From Thiotrichaceae bacterium (GTDB lineage: Bacteria > Pseudomonadota > Gammaproteobacteria > Thiotrichales > Thiotrichaceae): a DNA stretch of 6,332 bases. The stretch covers positions 1-6,332 of the forward strand of contig JALVRY010000125.1 in the NCBI GenBank assembly GCA_027024625.1. The letters are read 5' to 3'. Positions 1 to 6,332 of this stretch are shown piece by piece. Below the pieces are notes generated by a model. It was given only the letters and a program-made list of their open reading frames with translations, ran no database searches and was not told the DNA's origin. The translations under genes and the position numbers were made by a program. The stretch's first letter is position 1. Every line of letters begins with the position of its first letter.

Positions 1-12
1 TACTTAGCTCAT

Positions 13-52
13 AAAAAAGCCCCTATCTATATTTATAGATAGGGGCTTTTTT
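13..52 (-). terminator. Strong rho-independent terminator downstream of csp, possibly bidirectional
   Basis: A perfect 18-bp inverted repeat (13-30 against 35-52) encloses a 4-nt loop (ATTT). The GC-rich core GCCCCTATCTAT is flanked by A6 on one side and T7 on the other, so either strand gives a stem followed by a U-run. On the minus strand it lies about 45 nt beyond the csp stop codon, which fits termination of that transcript. It could equally terminate a plus-strand gene lying left of the window, which is not visible. Confidence 0.9.
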
Positions 53-97
53 TAAGAATCTTTTTGTTACAAAAAGATGCTTAGCTTTAAGTTAGAC

Positions 98-304
98 CTA
101 AAGAGGGATAACATTTGAAGCTTGAGGACCTTTCTGTCCGTCTTCAACGTCAAATTCTACTTCTTGTCCTTCTGCTAGGGTTTTGAAACCATCACCAGAA
201 ATCGCTCTGAAGTGAACAAAAACGTCATTGCCGTTTTCTCTTTCGATAAAGCCGAAGCCTTTCTTTTCGTCAAACCATTTTACTCGACCAGTTGTGCTAG
301 CCAT
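98..304 (-). CDS. csp: Cold-shock domain protein, CspA/CspE family (68 aa)
   Basis: This is a single cold-shock domain (OB fold) that binds single-stranded RNA and DNA in the cytoplasm. Family members act as RNA chaperones that melt secondary structure. Both nucleic-acid-binding motifs are intact: RNP1 as KGFGFI at residues 15-20 and RNP2 as VFVHF at 28-32, with the conserved surface tryptophan W10 in VKWF. The length of 68 aa matches the family (about 65-70 aa). The start is the ATG at 302-304, because the protein then begins [11 protein letters not shown] like other Csps and GGAGA lies 8 nt upstream (313-317). The frame stays open further upstream, but those extra 22 residues do not look like any Csp. 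The stop is TAG. The gene appears monocistronic, with a terminator just downstream and a long non-coding stretch upstream. The C-terminal half ([18 protein letters not shown]) is closer to CspE than to CspA, but the sequence does not settle the paralogue or whether it is cold-inducible. Confidence 0.95.
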   Translation of the reverse strand: MASTTGRVKWFDEKKGFGFIERENGNDVFVHFRAISGDGFKTLAEGQEVEFDVEDGQKGPQASNVIPL

Positions 305-334
305 AGGGTACTTCTCCAAAAAATAAATTGTAAC

Positions 335-383
335 TAGGTGCATTACGCACCTATCTAAAACAATAAGCACTACAAAGTGTAGT
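335..383 (-). promoter_or_regulatory. Two hairpins in the presumed csp 5' leader
   Basis: Two small perfect stem-loops lie just upstream of the csp ribosome binding site. One has a 7-bp stem (335-341 with 347-353, TAGGTGC/GCACCTA) and a 5-nt loop. The other has a 6-bp stem (369-374 with 378-383, ACTACA/TGTAGT) and a 3-nt loop. On the minus strand the nearer hairpin is followed by a U-rich stretch and then GGAGA. Long structured leaders are known for cspA-type mRNAs, where they control stability and translation at low temperature. That these hairpins do the same here is inference. Confidence 0.4.
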
Positions 384-716
384 TCTCATGAATTAGGTAA
401 TAATGCTGAAAAGTTGTAGAAATTACTTACGAACAAACAAGATGTGAATCAGAAGAGACGCGATATTGTAAAAACATAAATATTAACACACTGTATTCTT
501 TACCAGCGAGGCGAATTCTAACGTATATGAGGATAAAGTAAAGGATAGTATGACGAAATATTGGAGATATAAGAAAATCTATTGTTATATATCAATTATT
601 TGTTGTTTTTGAATAAGTCTCTATAGGGCGCAGAGTGAGGGGGAGCTGGCAAGCTTGGGGAAGTATAATTAAGGGGAGATTTTTGCTGAAATTAAGGCTG
701 GGCTTTTTTATATCTA
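384..716. other. Intergenic region without a recognisable gene
   Basis: Between the csp leader hairpins and the lolA 3' hairpin I find no open frame with a credible start and ribosome binding site, no tRNA-like structure and no tandem repeat. The stretch is AT-rich, apart from a G-rich island around 626-660. It contains a perfect TATAAT on the plus strand (664-669), but no -35 and no downstream gene, so I do not call a promoter there. An uncharacterised small RNA cannot be excluded. Confidence 0.5.
566..595 (-). promoter_or_regulatory. Candidate sigma-70 promoter for csp
   Basis: On the minus strand TTGATA (590-595, 5 of 6 to the -35 consensus) is followed after 18 bp by TATATC (566-571, 4 of 6 to the -10 consensus). 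A start near 559 would give a leader of about 255 nt. A rival -10, TACAAT at 465-470, would give a leader of about 154 nt, close to the length known for E. coli cspA, but it lacks a recognisable -35. The region is AT-rich, so chance matches are likely. Confidence 0.2.
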
Positions 717-756
717 AAGTCCGTAATTTCACTGTATTTTGGTGAAATACGGACTT
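717..756. repeat. Bulged stem-loop downstream of lolA
   Basis: An inverted repeat of 15 bp with a single unpaired A pairs 717-732 with 742-756, leaving a 9-nt loop. It starts 21 nt beyond the lolA stop codon. No U-run follows on either strand, so it is not a standard intrinsic terminator. It may protect the lolA mRNA 3' end or be a remnant of a small palindromic repeat. A second weaker hairpin (769-774 with 781-786, AAGGGA/TCCCTT) overlaps the lolA stop codon itself. Confidence 0.6.
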
Positions 757-777
757 CAGGTTCATGTTAAGGGAAAG

Positions 778-1413
778 TTATCCCTTGATAATGTCAGCAC
801 CAGCTGGTGGGGTGAATTTAAATTGTTGAGGGTTGATTTTGGGGTCAATTTGAACGCCTGTCATATGAATGCTTGTTTCTTGTCCAAACTTATCTTGTAA
901 CACCATTTCTTGGATTCCAACTTGGTCAATACCAACATCTATGCTAACAAAATCTGAGTCTTTTTTGTGTGGAACGAGATGAAACCAGTCTAAGCGTCCA
1001 TTGGATTTCATTTGCTGAACCTGAAATTGCTTATTTACAGGTTGTTTATTGAGTAGTAAACCAACTGGTGCAGAGGCAAGCGTTTTTTTCATTGATTTTA
1101 CAGTAACTTGATCTAGGTCCTCATCATAAATCCACACACTGCCACCATCAGCGACGATGAGATGTTTATCAGGCTTAGTATACTCCCAACGGAAACGACC
1201 AGGGCGATGGAGTGAGACTTTGCCCTGTGATGATTGGCGGAGCTTTCCTTTGTCATCTCGTACTTCTTGTGCGAAATTAGCTTGCATGGTAGTGACTTTT
1301 GTAAAATAGTCATTCAAGCGTGCTAATGCTTCATTTGAAGCACTTTGGGTTGTTTGTGCCAAGCCCGTAAGCACAACAAAGACGAAAGCCATTAGTTTTA
1401 ATTTTTTTCTCAT
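778..1413 (-). CDS. lolA: LolA, outer-membrane lipoprotein carrier protein precursor (211 aa)
   Basis: LolA is the periplasmic chaperone that takes lipoproteins released by the LolCDE transporter and hands them to LolB at the outer membrane. A Sec signal peptide is clear: basic MRKKLK, a hydrophobic stretch at about residues 7-19, and a likely cleavage near residues 24-25 (TTQSA/SNEA). The remaining 186 or so residues match the mature E. coli protein (182). Family signatures are RPGRFRWEY at 70-78, where R70 aligns with the functionally important R43 of mature E. coli LolA, then VWIYD at 93-97 and the C-terminal FKFTPPAGADII at 198-209. The ATG is preceded by AGAGG with 5 nt spacing (1419-1423). 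The gene is downstream of ftsK on the same strand, as in E. coli, but a 523-bp gap holding two repeat elements separates them. It therefore probably needs its own promoter; I found no convincing one close to the start. Confidence 0.95.
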   Translation of the reverse strand: MRKKLKLMAFVFVVLTGLAQTTQSASNEALARLNDYFTKVTTMQANFAQEVRDDKGKLRQSSQGKVSLHRPGRFRWEYTKPDKHLIVADGGSVWIYDEDLDQVTVKSMKKTLASAPVGLLLNKQPVNKQFQVQQMKSNGRLDWFHLVPHKKDSDFVSIDVGIDQVGIQEMVLQDKFGQETSIHMTGVQIDPKINPQQFKFTPPAGADIIKG

Positions 1414-1475
1414 ATTTACCTCTATGTAAATGATTTTATTGTTTCAAAGAGAGTGTTGATGTTTCTCTCCTAGTA

Positions 1476-1637
1476 GGAGGCTGTATGAGAATGGAATAAG
1501 CTACTGCAAATCCACCTGATTGCACCTATTTTCCGTTCAAATTCGTCAAAGGGAACAACCATTCTCCTTATTTGAACAAAAAAATAGGCATTAATCAGGC
1601 GGATTTTCGCTACGCTTACCATTCTCATGCAGCCTCC
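1476..1637. repeat. 162-bp long imperfect palindrome (probable dispersed repeat or MITE)
   Basis: Two arms of about 67 nt (1476-1542 and 1570-1637) are reverse complements of each other with scattered mismatches and small bulges. The outermost 19 nt differ at one position (GGAGGCTG[T/C]ATGAGAATGG), and the inner ends share GTTCAAAT. The central 27 nt are themselves partly self-complementary, so the single strand would fold into one very long hairpin. A 60-codon frame on the minus strand (1470-1652) runs through almost the entire palindrome and has no recognisable domain; I regard it as a by-product of the repeat. I see no transposase and no clear flanking duplication. A shorter dyad (CTCCT-AGT-AGGAG, 1467-1479) overlaps the left end. 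Likely a non-autonomous element that occurs elsewhere in the genome, though that cannot be tested here. Confidence 0.75.
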
Positions 1638-1797
1638 CAAGCTGAGATTCATGTATTGTTTGGAAGTTCATATAGTGATTGAATAATTTTATGAACTAAA
1701 AATGAATGTTTACCATAGATGTTGTGTATCTTGATTTTTTTGCTTATTTACACGCAATATATTTGTAGTTCAAATTTGGATTTAAGAGCTTGCTTGA

Positions 1798-1871
1798 GGG
1801 CATCTCTATTAATTCTGTGTTGAACAAATTATGGACTCAATTTGCCGATACATGAATTAATAGAGATGCCC
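1798..1871. mobile_element. 74-bp MITE-like element with 18-bp perfect terminal inverted repeats
   Basis: The ends GGGCATCTCTATTAATTC (1798-1815) and its exact reverse complement (1854-1871) form perfect 18-bp terminal inverted repeats around 38 nt of non-coding sequence. The tetranucleotide TTGA sits directly outside both ends (1794-1797 and 1872-1875), as expected for a 4-bp target-site duplication. The interior has its own small hairpin (CAAATT 1825-1830 with AATTTG 1839-1844). There is no room for a transposase, so it would have been mobilised by an insertion sequence with matching ends elsewhere in the genome. Four-base duplications are found among IS5-type elements, among others, but I cannot assign a family. 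A plain transcription-related hairpin is the alternative, although neither strand has a U-run after the stem. Confidence 0.65.
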
Positions 1872-1894
1872 TTGAGAACTAGGCTTTGAAATAC

Positions 1895-1913
1895 CTTGTA
1901 GCTCTCGTACAAG
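1895..1913 (-). terminator. Weak hairpin just after ftsK
   Basis: A 6-bp stem (CTTGTA 1895-1900 with TACAAG 1908-1913) and a 7-nt loop start 23 nt beyond the ftsK stop codon. On the minus strand it is followed by GTATTTC, only a poor U-tract. It might cause partial termination of the ftsK transcript, but it is well below the quality of the terminator at 13-52. Confidence 0.25.
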
Positions 1914-1936
1914 CTCAACATCATAACTCAGAAATA

Positions 1937-4399
1937 TTACGTTACAGGTGGTGGAGCAATAACCTCTCGTGTGCCATTGGATTGCACTGCAGTCACAACG
2001 CCTGCTGCTTCCATATCTTCAATCATACGCGCTGCACGGTTATATCCGACCTTTAAGCGACGTTGTAGGTAAGAGATAGATGCCCTGCGTGATTCAGTCA
2101 CAATATTAACAGCTTCATCATATAAAGGGTCGCTTTCGGAACTTTTGTCCTCAAGTGGCTCTAAGCCAGGTATTGCGTCAGAACCTGTGTCTTGCACAAT
2201 ACCTTCAATATAATCGGGTTCACCTTGAGAGCGGATGAATTCAACCACATCTTTGACTTCGTCATCAGAAACAAATGCACCATGAACACGTTGTGGAATT
2301 GCAGTTCCAGGAGGTAGATATAGCATGTCTCCATGCCCAAGTAAGTTTTCTGCACCGCCCTGATCGAGAATAGTACGCGAATCAATTTTAGTGGATACTT
2401 GGAATGAAATCCGTGTTGGTATATTAGCCTTGATTAAACCTGTAATAACATCAACAGAAGGACGCTGTGTTGCCAAGATCAAATGAATTCCTGCTGCTCG
2501 TGCCTTTTGTGCGATACGAGCAATCAGCTCTTCAACTTTTTTACCGACAACCATCATCATGTCTGCAAATTCATCAATGACGACGACGATATGAGGCAAT
2601 GGCTCTAATATTTCAGGGCGTGTTTCAAAGGATTTCGTTGGATCATAAAGAGGGTCAGGGATAGGGTTGCCATTATCAATAGCAGCTTGCACCTTCTCAT
2701 TATATCCACCAACATTGCGAACCTTGAGTTTAGACATCAGCATATAGCGACGTTCCATTTCAGCGACACACCAGCGCAGGCCATTTGCTGCATCTTTCAT
2801 GTCGGTGATAACGGGTGTCAATAAATGTGGAATGTCTTCGTAAATGCTAAGTTCTAGCATTTTAGGATCAACCAGTAACAAGCGAACTTCTTCTGGTGTT
2901 GATTTGTATAACAAGCTAATTAGCATGGCGTTAACAGCAACAGATTTACCAGAACCTGTTGTACCTGCAACTAATAAATGAGGCATTTTTGCTAAATCTG
3001 CAATAACTGGTTCACCAGAGATATCCTTACCCAATACCAAGGTTAGAGGTGAGCGAGAGCGTTGGAATAAGGGTGATGCAATTACTTCACTGATTGCTAC
3101 CAGTTCACGTTGATCATTAGGTACTTCTAAGCCAATGGTTGTTTTACCGGGAATAACCTCAACAACACGAACGCTTGGTACACCAAGATTACGCGCCAAA
3201 TCTTTTGCCAAATTAGTCACTTTGCTAACTTTTGTTCCTAGGGCAAGCTTGATTTCAAAGCGTGTAACAATAGGGCCGGGGTAGTGAGCAACAACCTCTG
3301 CATTTTTTACCGTGTAGTTGTCTAAAACAACAGGAATTTTTTCTGCTAAAGCATTGATGTATTCAACTAAGTGTAAAGCTTGTTTTGAATCAGGCCCTTG
3401 TTGTTCAGGTGGAGCGTCAAGCAAACTTATCGGTGGCAGTGTGACTGCCTTATCCAGAGGAATAGTATAATCTGCTTTGGGTTTAACTTTATGTGGAGCA
3501 CTTGTTTTTTCTACTTTTGATTTTGCTGGGCTGGGGGATGCCTTATTGGGAGCAAGTATTGGAGGAATGTCTAAGCTTGGTTGATGCTTTTTAGTTTCTT
3601 CCTCTTGTGATGTTTGTATTTGAGGCTCTTCACGCTGCTGTCCATTGTCAATTTTTTCTCGATTGAAGGAAGGCATTTTTGATTTAATCTTACCAAACCA
3701 TGTTTTTGGTGTGTCAATTAAGCTTTTAGCCATACCTGTTACAGTCGAACCAACAGTTTGATCATCAACATTTTCATCTGAAGAAGTTGTTTTACTCTGA
3801 ATAAAATCAAATAAAGAAACAGCAAAGTCACCGATTGCTTCCGTAATTTTCCCCCAGTGAATATCACCAACCAAGGTGATTCCGATGAGTAAACCGAGGA
3901 AAAAAACAAGCACAGAGCCAATATGCCCCAAGAAAGATTTGTCACCTAAATAAGAAACATATTGCCCCAGTGTGCCTCCCGCTCCATTGTGTAAGTCTGG
4001 AGCCATAAATAAGGAATGGGCAAGAGCTGTTGCACAAAGTAAGGCAATAAATGCACCAATGACGGAAATAATACTATTAATACCACCACGTGGATTATTG
4101 GGATTTTTCTTGTGTGGACCAAGACGAAAAGCAGTAAAGCCAAGTGCAATTAAGATAATGGGAATTAAATATGCCACACCGCCAAACACACCAAAAAATA
4201 GATCTGCTATCCATGCACCCTTAGTTCCTGCTTTGTTATGTATGAACTCTGGATTTGTATTCCTTTGGAAAACTCCAGGATCATCAGGGTGGTATGTAAA
4301 AAGAGCCACATAGATCAATAGGCCAATCATAACAAAAAAGAGTACGCTGGCTTGTTGAAGGCTAAGGCGTTTTTGTCTATTGAGAATTACTTTTGCCAA
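1937..4399 (-). CDS. ftsK: FtsK, DNA translocase coupling cell division and chromosome segregation (820 aa)
   Basis: FtsK is anchored at the division septum and pumps DNA so that chromosome termini, and dimers resolved by XerCD at dif, clear the septum. The N-terminal domain has four membrane segments (about residues 17-36, 65-92, 108-131 and 158-178) and the family motif [14 protein letters not shown] charged, Pro/Gln/Lys-rich linker follows at about 200-330, much shorter than the roughly 600 residues of E. coli FtsK, though totals near 800 aa are common in other gammaproteobacteria. The motor has Walker A GTTGSGKS at 479-486 and Walker B VVVIDE at 605-610. The C-terminal gamma winged-helix domain (about 757-805, including [20 protein letters not shown]), which reads KOPS sites and contacts XerD, is intact. 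The start is TTG at 4397-4399: the in-frame TGA at 4418-4420 blocks extension and no upstream ATG exists. The next in-frame ATG (codon 24) lies inside the first membrane segment, and AAAGG (4410-4414) sits 10 nt upstream of the TTG. Confidence 0.97.
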   Translation of the reverse strand: MAKVILNRQKRLSLQQASVLFFVMIGLLIYVALFTYHPDDPGVFQRNTNPEFIHNKAGTKGAWIADLFFGVFGGVAYLIPIILIALGFTAFRLGPHKKNPNNPRGGINSIISVIGAFIALLCATALAHSLFMAPDLHNGAGGTLGQYVSYLGDKSFLGHIGSVLVFFLGLLIGITLVGDIHWGKITEAIGDFAVSLFDFIQSKTTSSDENVDDQTVGSTVTGMAKSLIDTPKTWFGKIKSKMPSFNREKIDNGQQREEPQIQTSQEEETKKHQPSLDIPPILAPNKASPSPAKSKVEKTSAPHKVKPKADYTIPLDKAVTLPPISLLDAPPEQQGPDSKQALHLVEYINALAEKIPVVLDNYTVKNAEVVAHYPGPIVTRFEIKLALGTKVSKVTNLAKDLARNLGVPSVRVVEVIPGKTTIGLEVPNDQRELVAISEVIASPLFQRSRSPLTLVLGKDISGEPVIADLAKMPHLLVAGTTGSGKSVAVNAMLISLLYKSTPEEVRLLLVDPKMLELSIYEDIPHLLTPVITDMKDAANGLRWCVAEMERRYMLMSKLKVRNVGGYNEKVQAAIDNGNPIPDPLYDPTKSFETRPEILEPLPHIVVVIDEFADMMMVVGKKVEELIARIAQKARAAGIHLILATQRPSVDVITGLIKANIPTRISFQVSTKIDSRTILDQGGAENLLGHGDMLYLPPGTAIPQRVHGAFVSDDEVKDVVEFIRSQGEPDYIEGIVQDTGSDAIPGLEPLEDKSSESDPLYDEAVNIVTESRRASISYLQRRLKVGYNRAARMIEDMEAAGVVTAVQSNGTREVIAPPPVT

Positions 4400-5590
<1,191 letters not shown>

Positions 5591-5593
5591 ATA

Positions 5594-6332
5594 ATGCCAC
5601 AGTCAGATTTCCTCACATTACTAGACCCAGCCGCAAGTCATGAAGCATTTCCACCAACCGAAATGGCATGGAAAGAACCTAATGGCTTATTGGCAATGGG
5701 AGGTGATCTAAGCCCAGAGCGATTGCTGAATGCCTATCGCTCTGGAATCTTTCCTTGGTTCAGTTCAGGTGAACCCATTTATTGGTGGAGTCCAAATCCA
5801 CGTGCAGTACTCTATCCTCACAATATCCGGCTAACACGCAGTCTAAGAAAATCCATTCGGAATAAAGGCTATCATATTAGTTTTGATAAAGATTTTGTAT
5901 CGGTAGTCAAAGCTTGTGCTGCCCCAAGGAGTACCCAAGATGGCACGTGGATTACGTATGAAATGATTGCGGCTTATAAAAAATTACACGAACTTGGTTA
6001 TGCACATTCTGTCGAAGTACGTAATGCTGAAGATGACTTAGTCGGTGGTTTGTATGGTGTTGCAGCCAAGGGCGTATTCAGTGGAGAATCTATGTTTAGC
6101 CGTGAACCAGATACATCGAAAATTGCCCTGATTGCCTTAGCTTATCATTTGCAACACTGGGGATATGAACTAATTGATTGTCAAATTGAAAGTGCACATT
6201 TGATGTCAATGGGGGCGGAAAATATCTCCCGAGAACATTACATCAAAACATTAAGAAGAACGAGCGAGATAAGCAGTGATTGGAAAGTAAATAAAAGCGT
6301 AGATTTATCAAACTGGCAGCCTCAAGATACGG
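5594..6332 (+). CDS. aat: Leucyl/phenylalanyl-tRNA--protein transferase, 3' end cut by window (246 codons seen)
   Basis: Aat moves Leu or Phe from aminoacyl-tRNA onto proteins with N-terminal Lys or Arg, marking them for ClpS/ClpAP degradation in the cytoplasm. Translation from the ATG at 5594 gives MPQSDFLTLL and then family motifs in order: EPNGLLAMGGDLS at 28-40, GIFPWFS at 51-57, WWSPNPRAV at 64-72, DGTWIT at 116-121, GESMFS at 164-169 and LIDCQ at 193-197. E165, D195 and Q197 line up with E156, D186 and Q188 of the E. coli enzyme, the last two implicated in catalysis. No stop codon occurs before the window ends. E. coli Aat has 234 residues, so only a short C-terminal tail should be missing. 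The start lies 3 bp after the trxB stop and has no clear Shine-Dalgarno sequence, which suggests translational coupling to trxB. Confidence 0.95.
   Translation, partial: MPQSDFLTLLDPAASHEAFPPTEMAWKEPNGLLAMGGDLSPERLLNAYRSGIFPWFSSGEPIYWWSPNPRAVLYPHNIRLTRSLRKSIRNKGYHISFDKDFVSVVKACAAPRSTQDGTWITYEMIAAYKKLHELGYAHSVEVRNAEDDLVGGLYGVAAKGVFSGESMFSREPDTSKIALIALAYHLQHWGYELIDCQIESAHLMSMGAENISREHYIKTLRRTSEISSDWKVNKSVDLSNWQPQDT

Noticed and set aside
305..370. N-terminal extension of csp to an upstream ATG
   Set aside because: The added 22 residues are unlike any cold-shock protein, they overlap the leader hairpins, and the internal ATG has a well-placed GGAGA.
1113..1313. A short open frame overlapping lolA in another frame
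   Set aside because: It is fully contained in lolA, which has clear family motifs, and has no independent support. The same applies to the frames at 2161-2385, 3739-3945 and 3946-4149 inside ftsK.
1470..1652. A 60-codon minus-strand open frame starting MNLSLGGCMRMVSV
   Set aside because: It lies almost wholly within the long palindrome, has no recognised domain and no clear ribosome binding site, and its existence follows from the repeat sequence. Copies of such repeats are often mis-annotated as small hypothetical proteins.
1797..1872. Reading the 74-bp inverted repeat as the ftsK terminator
   Set aside because: The stem is followed by CTCAAGCAAGC-type sequence rather than a U-run on the minus strand, the loop is 38 nt, and the TTGA flanks fit a transposed element better.
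3972..4313. A 113-codon plus-strand open frame opposite the ftsK membrane domain
   Set aside because: It is antisense to a well-supported gene, has a composition that mirrors the hydrophobic ftsK codons, and shows no domain or convincing start signal.

Overview
The window is a stretch of housekeeping chromosome from an AT-rich gammaproteobacterium (coding GC looks to be about 40%, by eye). FtsK, LolA, TrxB, Aat and a CspA-family protein are all of gammaproteobacterial type. The ftsK-lolA and trxB-aat neighbourhoods also resemble the lolA-ftsK-lrp-trxB-cydDC-aat region of enteric bacteria, without lrp and cydDC. I cannot name the genus from the sequence alone.

Layout, left to right. Positions 13-52 hold a strong rho-independent terminator. 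A short cold-shock protein gene (98-304, minus) follows, with a long upstream region that contains two small hairpins. Positions 384-716 hold no recognisable gene, and a bulged stem-loop lies at 717-756. Next is lolA (778-1413, minus), the periplasmic lipoprotein carrier. The 523-bp gap between lolA and ftsK contains two unrelated inverted-repeat structures: a 162-bp imperfect palindrome (1476-1637) and a 74-bp MITE-like element (1798-1871) with perfect 18-bp terminal inverted repeats and flanking TTGA copies. ftsK (1937-4399, minus) starts with TTG. A 234-bp AT-rich divergent promoter region separates it from trxB (4634-5590, plus). trxB is followed after only 3 bp by aat (5594 to the window edge, plus), which is cut off by the end of the window.

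The genes serve separate housekeeping roles. FtsK couples division to chromosome segregation, LolA moves lipoproteins to the outer membrane, TrxB keeps thioredoxin reduced, Aat adds Leu/Phe to N-terminal Lys/Arg for the N-degron pathway, and Csp is an RNA chaperone. I found no new multi-gene system. The most interesting material is the pair of repeat elements between ftsK and lolA, which probably changes how lolA is expressed.
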